Positions 28,261 through 36,917 of a stretch of DNA of 64,000 nt are shown piece after piece. The translations under genes and the position numbers were made by a program. Within the stretch, counting starts at the first letter, position 1, and the number at the start of each line of letters is the position of its first letter. The notes under the pieces are model-generated. The model saw only the letters and a list, made by a program, of their open reading frames with translations, was not told where the DNA came from and made no database searches. Source of the stretch: CAVZTX01 sp963778375. Lineage in GTDB: Bacteria > Chloroflexota > Ktedonobacteria > Ktedonobacterales > Ktedonobacteraceae. The DNA is taken from assembly GCA_963778375.1 (NCBI GenBank), contig CAVZTX010000008.1, positions 71,037-135,036 on the forward strand. The letters are read 5' to 3'.

Positions 28261-28271
28261 GGAAAAAAACG

Positions 28272-29972
28272 ATGTCTCATATTCTGAAGCCCCCATGTGA
28301 CGAGGGTGTTATCTTATCTAAAACTACAACCAAGCTTACTAGCACTTCCCCACTAGAGTCACCTCTAACCGATGCCACAAGTACAGCCGCATCCCAAGCA
28401 GTTCCTGCTTCCGCTGGCGCAGTAGGAGTATCTGCCACCACGATACGCCCATCTAATATCGGGTTATGGGTGCTTGTAGCCACGATTCTCGGTTCGAGCA
28501 TGGCCTTTATCGACGGCACGGTCGTCAATGTGGCGCTGCCGGTCCTGCAAAAAGAGCTAGGAGCCACAGTTGGAGACGTTCAGTGGGTCGTAGAAGCCTA
28601 TTCGCTCTTTCTCGCCTCCTTGATTCTGGTGGGCGGATCGCTGGGTGATTCCTTTGGGCGAAAGCGCATTTTCGCTATAGGTATTGCACTTTTCACGGTA
28701 GCTTCAGTCTTGTGCGGCATTTCACCGAATGTAACACTGCTCATCATTGCACGGGCAATTCAGGGTATAGGTGGAGCATTGCTTGTGCCAGGTAGTCTGG
28801 CAATCATCAGCGCCTCGTTCGACAGCAAGGAACGCGGGCGAGCGATTGGCACATGGTCAGGCTTCACAGCCATTACTTCGGTCATAGGTCCGGTCCTGGG
28901 AGGCTGGCTGGTCCAGTATGCTTCCTGGCGCTGGGTCTTTTTTATTAATGTTCCCCTGGCGGCAATCGTACTGGCCGTCCTCTTTTTGCGTGTTCCAGAA
29001 AGTAGTGATACAGAAGATACTCCCCACATCGACTGGTTGGGGGCATTGCTGGCAACACTCGGGCTTGGCGGTATCGTCTTTGGGCTGATCCAGTCGGATA
29101 GCCTTGGCCTCAGCGCTCCATTGGTCCTCATCTCTCTGTCGGTCGGTGTCGTTGCACTTATCGCGTTCGTAGCAGTAGAAGCCCGCAGCCGCTTACCAAT
29201 GGTACCGCTTAGCCTGTTTCGCTCTCGAACCTTCAGTGGTGCAAATCTACTGACCCTGTTCTTATACGCGGCTCTAGGTGGATCACTGTTCTTTCTTCCC
29301 TTCAACCTCATTTCAGTGCAGGGCTACCCTCCCAGCGCTGCTGGCGCAGCCATGCTGCCAACAATTGTGATTTTGTTCTTGCTCTCGCGCTGGTCTGGTG
29401 GTTTGATTAACCGCTTCGGAGCAAAGCTGCCACTGATTGTCGGCCCGGTGATCGCGGCTATCGGCTTCGCCCTATTTGCTCGCCCGGATATTGGTGGAAG
29501 TTATTGGACAACCTTTTTCCCGGCGTCAGTGGTCCTGGGATTGGGCATGGCTATCAGCGTCTCCCCACTGACTACAGCAGTGATGGGTGCAGTGGACGCC
29601 CACCGAGCCGGTACTGCCTCCGGCATCAATAATGCCGTTTCCCGCACAGCAGGTTTGCTTGCCATCGCGGTATTGGGCATCATTGTTCTGGCCTTCTTCA
29701 ATGGCAGCCTTGATAGCCACCTTGCAGCGCTCAATCTAGCAGGCCCGGTGCTTCAATCGATTAATGCCCACCGATCACTACTGGTCGGGATTCCCATCCC
29801 TGTTGGTGGGGAAACTGGTATGCTATTGAAACAGGCCATCAAGGAATCGTTTGTTACAGGTTTCCGCGCAGCCATGCTGACAGCGGCAGGTCTGGCCCTC
29901 GCCGCCGCACTCAGTTCCTTGTTCCTAATTGAGGGTAAAAACCAACCAATTGATGGAAATATAAGGATGTAA
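28272..29972 (+). CDS. MFS multidrug exporter, DHA2 (14-helix) family
   Basis: 566 residues, EmrB/QacA type. A polar, Ser/Thr-rich N terminus of about 65 residues precedes the first helix. Motifs: LGSSMAFIDGTVVNVALP in helix 1, GGSLGDSFGRKRIF (motif A) and ARAIQGIGGALLVPGSLAII; about 14 helices overall. It pumps cationic or lipophilic compounds out by proton exchange. AAGGAA lies 8 bases before ATG 28272. The gene directly follows the LuxR-type regulator. Confidence 0.93.
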   Translation: MSHILKPPCDEGVILSKTTTKLTSTSPLESPLTDATSTAASQAVPASAGAVGVSATTIRPSNIGLWVLVATILGSSMAFIDGTVVNVALPVLQKELGATVGDVQWVVEAYSLFLASLILVGGSLGDSFGRKRIFAIGIALFTVASVLCGISPNVTLLIIARAIQGIGGALLVPGSLAIISASFDSKERGRAIGTWSGFTAITSVIGPVLGGWLVQYASWRWVFFINVPLAAIVLAVLFLRVPESSDTEDTPHIDWLGALLATLGLGGIVFGLIQSDSLGLSAPLVLISLSVGVVALIAFVAVEARSRLPMVPLSLFRSRTFSGANLLTLFLYAALGGSLFFLPFNLISVQGYPPSAAGAAMLPTIVILFLLSRWSGGLINRFGAKLPLIVGPVIAAIGFALFARPDIGGSYWTTFFPASVVLGLGMAISVSPLTTAVMGAVDAHRAGTASGINNAVSRTAGLLAIAVLGIIVLAFFNGSLDSHLAALNLAGPVLQSINAHRSLLVGIPIPVGGETGMLLKQAIKESFVTGFRAAMLTAAGLALAAALSSLFLIEGKNQPIDGNIRM

Positions 29973-30013
29973 TCCGTTACACCCTTCTACTTGAACCTTT
30001 AAAGGAGATGTAT

Positions 30014-30271
30014 ATGGCACAACAATGTACGCATCTTGACACGATACAAGACGTTACACCCAGCGCAAATGGGTGCGAAGATTGCCTGAAAACTGGTGAT
30101 AGCTGGGTGCATCTGCGCCTCTGCCTCGAATGTGGGCACGTCGGCTGCTGCGACTCATCCAAGAACAAGCACGCCACTAAACACTTCCATGCTGCCAACC
30201 ACCCAATTATCCAGTCGTTCCAGCCCGGTGAAGATTGGCGCTGGTGCTACATCGACCAGGTTATGCTTTAG
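30014..30271 (+). CDS. UBP-type zinc-finger protein
   Basis: 85 residues, essentially a single zf-UBP domain: CTHLDTIQDV, CEDCLKTGD, LRLCLECGHVGCCDSS and the His-rich KHATKHFHAANHPIIQSF. In eukaryotes this fold binds ubiquitin C termini; the bacterial stand-alone form has unknown partners and often sits beside transporters or redox proteins. ATG 30014 is preferred over 30008 because AAAGGAG (30000-30006) would be too close to the earlier one. Confidence 0.88.
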   Translation: MAQQCTHLDTIQDVTPSANGCEDCLKTGDSWVHLRLCLECGHVGCCDSSKNKHATKHFHAANHPIIQSFQPGEDWRWCYIDQVML

Positions 30272-30278
30272 ATTCAGG

Positions 30279-30315
30279 AGAGTGAGATCGTTTCACTCGT
30301 GAACGGTCTCGCTCT
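30279..30315. terminator. Hairpin between convergent genes
   Basis: A 14-bp stem (30279-30292 with 30302-30315), two wobble pairs, nine-base loop. It lies 8 bases after the zinc-finger stop and overlaps the last codons of the convergent gene. No T run on either side, so terminator function is uncertain. Confidence 0.35.
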
Positions 30316-30790
30316 TCCATTCACACGTTTCGGGGATTGCCTGCTTGAGGGCTTCGGCCAAACTATCGATATCGGTCACATCATCTCGATAAACTGCCCA
30401 GGCCTTTGGTTTTTGCTGCTGTGTTGCCGGCTTACGATAAACGGTAATGCCGATACGTTTCCCATTGGGAAAAAACTCCTCTTTCACACGCGTAAGTTCC
30501 TCCCAACGTACCTCGATCACCTCGCCATTGCGACTGCGTTTCACAAGCACCTCCGGCTCCAATGTGATGGTAAACGGGACCGGAGCAATAAGACGCAAAT
30601 AGACCACAAAGCCTAGAATAAAAACGATAGCAACAATTGTACTACCGACCGCTGGGACACCTTCATGCAGGGCAATCACTAGTACCACGGCAGTTATGCC
30701 CAGCACGCCAATGTAGGTCATGACACGCTTGAAAGTGCTGAGACCCGGCCCAATAAAGACCTGCCCGTGTGCCGCTGTAGATGACGCCAT
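30293..30790 (-). CDS. Hypothetical two-helix membrane protein with a PH-like domain
   Basis: 165 residues. Two hydrophobic helices (VMTYIGVLGITAVVLVIALH and GSTIVAIVFILGFVVYLRLI) are followed by a soluble domain (FTITLEPEVLVKRSRNGEVI, EVRWEELTRVKEEFFPNGKR) resembling bacterial PH-like domains after a membrane hairpin. Function unknown. Start ATG 30790 has TTAGGAGC upstream. Confidence 0.7.
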   Translation of the reverse strand: MASSTAAHGQVFIGPGLSTFKRVMTYIGVLGITAVVLVIALHEGVPAVGSTIVAIVFILGFVVYLRLIAPVPFTITLEPEVLVKRSRNGEVIEVRWEELTRVKEEFFPNGKRIGITVYRKPATQQQKPKAWAVYRDDVTDIDSLAEALKQAIPETCEWKSETVHE

Positions 30791-30827
30791 TGCTAGCTCC
30801 TAAGTTAACAAATTAAACCGGGCATGA

Positions 30828-30862
30828 CACAGGCGGCACCCCTTGCGGGTGCTATGCCTGTG
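30828..30862. other. Stem-loop in the divergent intergenic region
   Basis: CACAGGC-G-GCACCC, loop CTTGC, GGGTGC-TAT-GCCTGTG: 13 base pairs with small internal bulges. It is in the 5' region of the minus-strand gene and upstream of the ROK promoter. No T run follows, so it could be an operator or leader structure. Confidence 0.45.
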
Positions 30863-30896
30863 AAAAACGAACTATGCCCTAACATCCTATCACACT

Positions 30897-30924
30897 TTGC
30901 GCCACTCTCTCAATATGATATACT
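30897..30924 (+). promoter_or_regulatory. Candidate promoter of the ROK gene
   Basis: TTGCGC (30897-30902), 16 bases, TATACT (30919-30924) preceded by TGA, i.e. an extended -10. The gene starts at 31078, giving a leader of about 150 bases. Confidence 0.45.
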
Positions 30925-31077
30925 TATCCCGCTGTCTCAAAACGCAATGAAGCTTTGAAACTCGTATACGTCTCTGTAGCAGTCCGCGTAGCAGCACAAA
31001 AAGCACAATGCGCTGGCAGTCCCCGAAGAAGGACTTCCTGTAATCCTACCCACATTGCAAAGAGGGAGGCTCAATAC

Positions 31078-32130
31078 GTGTCATCACAACACACATCAGG
31101 AACATTTCCCGGAGCACAATTAGAAATACAGAGGACTACCGGCAAGTTGCTGGCAACACAGGGATACGTACTTGGCATCGAGATTAGCGGGAGTGGCGCG
31201 CGTCAGTCCGTGAGCCTTGCCGATCTGAATGGCACAATACTCCATCGAGTGCGTCGCCCACTAGAATATATACCCGATACTACCACCGTTCTGAATCTAC
31301 TTGATGATATGCTTGCCGAAGTTACGCATCCCGAGCAACTTCATGACGGGCGCATCTTGCGTGTTGGTGTGGCCGTCGGTGGCTTAGTAGACTCATCTCG
31401 TGGCATTGTACACACCCTACATCACTCACATGGCTGGGACAATTTTCCTTTACAGGACCATTTTGAGCAACAACTTGATGTGCCTTGTATAATTGATAAC
31501 GATGCGAACGCGGCAGCATTGGCAGAGGTAGCACATGGTGTAGCTACAGGTGAACGGGTTGCTTTGTATGTGGGGATGGGGCGCGGCATCGGCGGTGGGT
31601 TGGTTGTCAATGGCAAGATTTATCACGGGATGACGTGTACCGCGGGCGAGATTGGGCATATGCTCGTCAAAGAGAATGGGCCGAAATGCTCATGTGGTGG
31701 TTTTGGACATCTCGAGGCCATTGCATCAGCTCAGGCGATTTCGCGAACCATGATTGGCCTTTCGGTCGAGTATCCCGAGACGGAAGAGGCCATTCGCCGG
31801 GTCACAGGCGGTAGGGCTGAGCGCATAACTGCCGAACAGGTATTCCGATTGGCAGCAGAAGGTGACAAAATAGCTCAGCGAGTCGTTGATGATGTACGTA
31901 CCTACCTGGGAATAGCCCTGGCCAATATCGTTCAATTAATAAACCCGGGTGTAATTATTCTGGGCGGACAGGTTGCACAGGCAGAAGAACTGCTGATTTC
32001 GCCGTTACAGGCGCGTATACATGACTTGTGCTTGCCAGCAGCCGGCGAGAATTTACGTATCGTCAAGAGTTCGCTTGGGTCAGAAGCAAATAGTGTGGGC
32101 GCGGTAACACTCGCCCTTCAAGATATATAG
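31078..32130 (+). CDS. ROK-family sugar kinase (glucokinase-like) or repressor
   Basis: 350 residues. ATP site near GIEISGSGARQS; sugar-binding and catalytic segment IIDNDANAAALAE; glycine loop GMGRGIGGGLVVNG; and the ROK zinc motif GEIGHMLV...CSCGGFGHLEA, where the third Cys is His. No DNA-binding domain is present, so a kinase is more likely than a NagC-like repressor. GTG 31078 is the start, with GGGAGG at 31064-31069; the longer frame from 30955 has no ribosome site. It is followed by a pseudokinase. Confidence 0.88.
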   Translation: MSSQHTSGTFPGAQLEIQRTTGKLLATQGYVLGIEISGSGARQSVSLADLNGTILHRVRRPLEYIPDTTTVLNLLDDMLAEVTHPEQLHDGRILRVGVAVGGLVDSSRGIVHTLHHSHGWDNFPLQDHFEQQLDVPCIIDNDANAAALAEVAHGVATGERVALYVGMGRGIGGGLVVNGKIYHGMTCTAGEIGHMLVKENGPKCSCGGFGHLEAIASAQAISRTMIGLSVEYPETEEAIRRVTGGRAERITAEQVFRLAAEGDKIAQRVVDDVRTYLGIALANIVQLINPGVIILGGQVAQAEELLISPLQARIHDLCLPAAGENLRIVKSSLGSEANSVGAVTLALQDI

Positions 32131-32222
32131 AATCCAATAGGCTATGCGAAGATTGAAAGACAGCCTGCAACGACGCTGTGCGTCTAGTGCTTCGCACTCA
32201 GCAGGCTGAGAGGAACGTAATC

Positions 32223-33443
32223 GTGGAAACAGGTCGGGTCATTAATCACCGCTACCTGCTGCAACGTCTGATCAAGCAGGGACAGATCTGCACCGTATAC
32301 CAGGGAACAGATCAGCTACTGCAGCGCGTCGTCGCGGTGAAGACAGTGCCTGCCTCCTACGTGCTCCCTTATCGAGCCGCCATTCAGATGACATCTCACT
32401 TCTCACATCCAAATGTCATCGGTCTCTATGACCTAATAGCCGAACCGGGTAGCCTTTATATTGTGCAGGAATATGTCGAGGGCGATGATTTTTCTGCACT
32501 CTTGCAAACACAACTGACTCCCTACGAGGTTGCTGATATTGGCTGCCAGATTTGTCAGGCCTTGATCTATGCCGGAAGTTCTTCCCACAAAATTTGCCAC
32601 GGCGACCTGACACCTCACGCCGTCGTACGTGACCGCACCGGCCGAATTCGCGTCAACAATTTTGCTTTACCAAGCGATCTCGACTACTTTGAAAGTTGGA
32701 GCATAGTTGGTGGTGATGGTACAGCTATCTCCGACGACGAACTGCCCTGGGGGCAACAAAGCGAAGGGCGGCAGGAAAACGATACTCGTGCCCTCGGCCT
32801 GCTCCTCTACCAATTGCTCACAGGAAGGCCAGCCGGGGCTACCACGGTTGAGCCCCCTTCCGATGGACGATTACGTTTCCAGCGCACGGTTCCACCCGAG
32901 TTATGCGAAACGGTTGCGCGTGCGGTGATGCGCCAGCATCCACAGCATTTCACCACTGTTGAGGCACTCTACACAGAACTCAATACATTGGCAGAGGTAC
33001 TGGAAACAGCTGTCCCCGTGCCGGTAGCAGCGGGAGCAACCGCTGCACCTCCAGCCAGCGCATATGCAGCCGAGGAAGTAGTTCCGCCTCAGCAATTCTC
33101 GCCAGCAAACGCAGGAACAGGCATGACAGGTATCGGTGTGGGTCCTGGCATGGGAAAACCCATTTCTACCCTATCGGTGAGAGATACCGAGCAGCCCGGT
33201 CAGGCTTTCCCTCCATATCGATCTGAGCAGGGACTTATCTTGCCTTCGGCAGAACCTGCCCCTGCATCCGCAACCATAGCTGACATCCCGTACAACCTGG
33301 CAGCAGCACGTCAAGCCGCTTACGGAGAGACTGCCTCAGGATCTCACCGCTCGCGCATCCTCATACTTTTGCTCATGTGTTTGATAGCGTTCGCTCTTTT
33401 CTTTGTTGTCGGCTACTTCGCGGGACACCTGTTGATACCATGA
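32223..33443 (+). CDS. Membrane-anchored Ser/Thr pseudokinase
   Basis: 406 residues. The protein kinase fold is recognisable: INHRYLLQRLI, VVAVKTV with the ATP Lys, SLYIVQEYVEG hinge. Catalytic parts are degraded: the glycine loop reads KQGQIC, the HRDLKPxN loop reads HGDLTPHA (Asp kept; Arg, Lys and Asn lost) and DFG reads NNF. A Pro/Ala-rich linker follows, then one C-terminal membrane helix (ILILLLMCLIAFALFFVVGY). Catalysis is unlikely; a scaffold or sensor role is inferred. GTG 32223, after GAGAGGAAC, gives a sensible N terminus. It lies 92 bases after the ROK gene. Confidence 0.85.
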   Translation: METGRVINHRYLLQRLIKQGQICTVYQGTDQLLQRVVAVKTVPASYVLPYRAAIQMTSHFSHPNVIGLYDLIAEPGSLYIVQEYVEGDDFSALLQTQLTPYEVADIGCQICQALIYAGSSSHKICHGDLTPHAVVRDRTGRIRVNNFALPSDLDYFESWSIVGGDGTAISDDELPWGQQSEGRQENDTRALGLLLYQLLTGRPAGATTVEPPSDGRLRFQRTVPPELCETVARAVMRQHPQHFTTVEALYTELNTLAEVLETAVPVPVAAGATAAPPASAYAAEEVVPPQQFSPANAGTGMTGIGVGPGMGKPISTLSVRDTEQPGQAFPPYRSEQGLILPSAEPAPASATIADIPYNLAAARQAAYGETASGSHRSRILILLLMCLIAFALFFVVGYFAGHLLIP

Positions 33444-33463
33444 GACTGTATCGACCGTGAGGC

Positions 33464-34342
33464 TCATACTCCTGTAATTGGTTCGTCCATCCCCTCGACC
33501 ATATAAGCATGTGACATATGTTCGCTATTCCAGGCAAAGCCAACATTTCCGAGGCGATCCACCACGATCAACCCTCCTGTACCCGTAGCTCTGGCACCCA
33601 GCACTGCAATCGCCGCCTGTGCCGCGTCACGTGCCACATCTCCTCGCGCCACAAAATCAGCAGTACGCTTAGCAATGAGCAGGCGAATGAAATCTTCCCC
33701 ATGACCCGTACAAGAAATAGCAGCATTGTCGTCAGCATAAAATCCGCAACCTATCAGCGGTGAATCACCAACCCGGCCTGGATACTTATTCTCAATCCCT
33801 CCCGTCGATGTAGCAGCGGCAAGTGTACCAAACGTATCCAGTGCAACCGCGCCAACCGTGCCATGCTTCTCTCCATCTGTTGAGGCCGAGGAGGTAGCTT
33901 CCTTCCACTTGTTATATTGACGCTCGGTCATCAAATCTTCCAGTTGGCACAAAGATACCCCTTGCTCCTGTGCAAACTGTTGCGCTCCCTCGCCCACAAG
34001 CAAAGCGTGTGGACTCTCCAGAACCTTTCGTGCAAGCGAGATAGGATTTTTGATCAACTCAACATCTGCCACAGCACCAACGCTAAGAGCATGTCCATCC
34101 ATAATGCCCGCGTCCAGTTGGATATTGCCATCAGTAGTCAGACAAGCTCCCGTACCTGCATTAAAATTGGGATTATCCTCAAGTGAACGTACCGCAGCCT
34201 CAACAGCATCCAGCGCGGAACCACCCAATTGCAAAATACGCCACCCCACCAGCGCAGCTTCTCTACACCCTGCCTGAGCACTCTCAGTACGACCATCTTC
34301 AATATCCCCCGCCCCTCCATGAACGATAATAGCAATCGGCAT
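33464..34342 (-). CDS. Isoaspartyl peptidase / plant-type L-asparaginase
   Basis: Ntn-hydrolase of about 292 residues. Opening IAIIVHGGAGDIEDG, NFNAGTGACLT and QLDAGIMDG are typical. The autocleavage site is GTVGAVALD (nucleophile Thr of HGTVGA) and TSTGG lines the active site. It removes isoaspartyl residues from dipeptides or hydrolyses asparagine. ATG 34342 (MPIAII) has AAGGAGG seven bases upstream. It converges on the pseudokinase gene (20-base gap). Confidence 0.93.
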   Translation of the reverse strand: MPIAIIVHGGAGDIEDGRTESAQAGCREAALVGWRILQLGGSALDAVEAAVRSLEDNPNFNAGTGACLTTDGNIQLDAGIMDGHALSVGAVADVELIKNPISLARKVLESPHALLVGEGAQQFAQEQGVSLCQLEDLMTERQYNKWKEATSSASTDGEKHGTVGAVALDTFGTLAAATSTGGIENKYPGRVGDSPLIGCGFYADDNAAISCTGHGEDFIRLLIAKRTADFVARGDVARDAAQAAIAVLGARATGTGGLIVVDRLGNVGFAWNSEHMSHAYMVEGMDEPITGV

Positions 34343-34378
34343 GCAGCGCCTCCTTAATGGTTTTAGCATATTGTACCA

Positions 34379-35623
34379 TCACTTATCAGGCACATTCATA
34401 CTTACCCGTTCCGGTTGAGGCCTCCTCTGCAAACTCACCCACAGGCCCAACATTACAATCGTCAGAACAATCACATAAGGCAGCAGCGACCACATACCAA
34501 TACGCTGCGCCAAATTTCCAGCCAACCATGGAAATAGGGCCGCGCCCATACTACCAAGGCTCGCAAGAAAACCAATCGCGCTCGGAAGAATCCGCGACGA
34601 TACTAGATTCGACATCAGGGCAATGGTTGTCGGGAAAATCGGCCCCAGGCTGAAACCCGTTATTGCCAGCCCAAATGCTGCCACTCCCTGTACTGGCACC
34701 AGCCAGATCAGCAGAACGCCAACCACCACCCCCAACAAACAACCCTCTATCAAACGCTTATTACCAACCCTCTGAGCTACCATCCCAAGCGTGAGACGCC
34801 CCAATGTCAAGCCCAGCCAATATCCACTAACCGACCAACCCGAGAGCAGCAACAATCCATGCCGTTCATCGATCAGAAAACTATAGCTCCAACTGCCCAG
34901 GCTCACTTCCGTGCCTACATAAAAGAGCAGAAATAGAGCAGCTAGCCAAACGATACGCAGCTTGAGCGCGGCTACCAGCACATTGCCCTGGGCTTTCGCT
35001 ACATCCTTCTGGAAAAGAACTTCTCGTCTATCGAAGAACAATCTAAAGCCAATGAGTAGCACAAGACTCATACCCACCCAGATCAAATAAACGCTATTCC
35101 ATCCCCACCCAATTGCCAAAATCGTAGAAGCCACTACCGGACCCAGCCACGCCCCCGCACCATAAAAAGCATGCAGATAATTGAGCAGCGCAGTATTGCG
35201 AGGTAACCCGGCAATATACGCGTTTAAGCCTGCATCGATCACTGCTACCCCGAAGCCCAATGGCAGCAACATGATCAATACCACGGTAAAGGGCGGCATC
35301 AAGCTAAGCGCTCCTGCACCGAGTAAGAAACTCGCCGCTCCCAACATCAGGAATAGCCGCTGACCCAGCTTCTCAACCATCAACCCGCTGTTGAAGGCGG
35401 CAACGAGATAGCCAAACGCGGCCGACAGGAAGAGTAACCCGAGCGTTGCTTTATCAACGTTGTAATGAGCTCCTATGCTGGGGAGCAGTACCCCTAATGC
35501 ACCGTCATTTGCACCAATTAAAATAAAGGCGAAAAAAGAGAGTCCAATCTGCGGACGTACTGAAGAAGCTAGATTGAGTTGCTCGCCCTCACCTGTTGTC
35601 GTTTTTATCATCTTCTTTGTCAT
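34379..35623 (-). CDS. MFS transporter, about 12 helices
   Basis: 414 residues with about twelve hydrophobic helices and a central polar loop (DRREVLFQKDVAKAQ). The general layout (IGANDGALGVLLPSIGAHYN, helix 4-5 GFGVAVIDAGLNAYIAGLP) resembles the FucP/YfmO-like sugar or drug MFS groups; the substrate cannot be told. An extended -10 lies 9 bases before ATG 35623, suggesting a very short or absent leader. It is upstream of and in line with the asparaginase gene. Confidence 0.88.
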   Translation of the reverse strand: MTKKMIKTTTGEGEQLNLASSVRPQIGLSFFAFILIGANDGALGVLLPSIGAHYNVDKATLGLLFLSAAFGYLVAAFNSGLMVEKLGQRLFLMLGAASFLLGAGALSLMPPFTVVLIMLLPLGFGVAVIDAGLNAYIAGLPRNTALLNYLHAFYGAGAWLGPVVASTILAIGWGWNSVYLIWVGMSLVLLIGFRLFFDRREVLFQKDVAKAQGNVLVAALKLRIVWLAALFLLFYVGTEVSLGSWSYSFLIDERHGLLLLSGWSVSGYWLGLTLGRLTLGMVAQRVGNKRLIEGCLLGVVVGVLLIWLVPVQGVAAFGLAITGFSLGPIFPTTIALMSNLVSSRILPSAIGFLASLGSMGAALFPWLAGNLAQRIGMWSLLPYVIVLTIVMLGLWVSLQRRPQPERVSMNVPDK

Positions 35624-35632
35624 GCTCTTTGC

Positions 35633-35638
35633 AGTATA
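35633..35638 (-). promoter_or_regulatory. Extended -10 close to the MFS start codon
   Basis: TGG-TATACT on the minus strand, 9 bases before ATG 35623. Transcription would begin within 2-3 bases of the start codon. Confidence 0.4.
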
Positions 35639-35735
35639 CCATCAACGAATTACCCATCATTGACAATCCACCATTATCCCTGATACCCTACTGCTACGAT
35701 CAATAGTATTTCATCCCTTCGTGAAGGAGTCTCAC

Positions 35736-36917
35736 ATGAGCCAACCCCTCAGTGGCATACGTATCCTCAACCTCTCGCGCCTGCTTCCTGGTGCCTACGC
35801 ATCGCAAATGCTGGCAGACTTCGGCGCTGACGTAATTAAAGTCGAAGAGCCTGGCAGCGGCGACTACGGGCGCTTCATGCCTCCGCACGGCGCAGGCGGA
35901 ATGAGCCTGTACTTCCTGGCAACCAATCGCAATAAACGCAGTCTGACCTTGAACCTCAAATCTGCCGAAGGGCGGGAGGTCTTTCTGCGTCTGGTAGAGC
36001 AGGCCGACGTCGTCCTGGAAAGTTTTCGTCCAGGCGTGATGGACCGCCTTGGATTGGGCTATGCACAACTTAAAGAGCGAAATCCAGGCATCGTCTACTG
36101 CGCGATCAGCGGCTATGGTCAGGATGGCCCCTATCGCCTGCGTGCAGGCCATGACTTGAACTATGCAGGCTATGCCGGGTTGCTCCACTACAATCGTGGG
36201 CCACATGGCGAACCAGCAATGCCCGCAACCCAATTCGGTGATCTTGCAGGCGGCAGCTCTATGGCCGTAATAGGCATCCTCACCGCCCTGATGGGACGCA
36301 CTCAAACGGGCGAGGGCCGTATGATCGATGTCTCGATGACCGAAGGCGTCATGTCGCTCCTGCCACTCTTTGCCATCGCATACCTGAACACAGGCGAAGC
36401 TCCGCAACCTGGCCACTCCGCTCTGGATGGTGGCCTTCCCTGCTACAATATATATGAGACGCAGGATGGCAAACATGTCACGCTGGCCGCGCTTGAATAT
36501 AAATTCTGGCATACCTTCTGTACGCATATCGGCCATCTCGAACTGCTGCCGTTCCACATGCCCGTTGGAGCAGGTGAGCGCGAACAGGCAATGGACATAC
36601 TACGTGCTATTTTCAAGACCAAAACGCGCGACGAGTGGATAGCAGAACTTGCCGATATCGATGCGTGTGTTGGTCCCGTTTACGGCATCGACGAAGCGCT
36701 GAACGATCCCCACGCCCAGTCTCGTAACACGACCCTCACGAGCGGATGGCCCGAGACAACATATCGTACAATACCTAGTTTTCCGCGCATATCCGGCCTC
36801 GATAACGACCAACGACACGCTCCACCCGAGTTGGGTGAGCACACGAGCGAGATATTGCGCGATGCAGGCTACAGCGATGCTGAAATCGCACAATTTCAGG
36901 CGGGAGGAATCATTTGA
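35736..36917 (+). CDS. Class III CoA-transferase (CaiB/BaiF family)
   Basis: Moves CoA between acyl-CoA and a carboxylic acid through an aspartyl thioester. 393 residues. Motifs: GIRILNLSRLLPGAYASQML, DFGADVIKVEEPGSGD, NRNKRSLTLNLK, YCAISGYGQDGPY; catalytic Asp in QFGDLAGGS. The substrate is not predictable. ATG 35736 (MSQPLS) follows GAAGGAG. Its stop overlaps the TTG start of the M20 peptidase. Confidence 0.93.
   Translation: MSQPLSGIRILNLSRLLPGAYASQMLADFGADVIKVEEPGSGDYGRFMPPHGAGGMSLYFLATNRNKRSLTLNLKSAEGREVFLRLVEQADVVLESFRPGVMDRLGLGYAQLKERNPGIVYCAISGYGQDGPYRLRAGHDLNYAGYAGLLHYNRGPHGEPAMPATQFGDLAGGSSMAVIGILTALMGRTQTGEGRMIDVSMTEGVMSLLPLFAIAYLNTGEAPQPGHSALDGGLPCYNIYETQDGKHVTLAALEYKFWHTFCTHIGHLELLPFHMPVGAGEREQAMDILRAIFKTKTRDEWIAELADIDACVGPVYGIDEALNDPHAQSRNTTLTSGWPETTYRTIPSFPRISGLDNDQRHAPPELGEHTSEILRDAGYSDAEIAQFQAGGII

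Noticed and set aside
28760..29311. 183-codon minus frame
   Set aside because: Antisense shadow of the DHA2 exporter; no start context.
35700..36557. 285-codon minus frame
   Set aside because: Shadow of the CoA-transferase, which has full family motifs on the plus strand.
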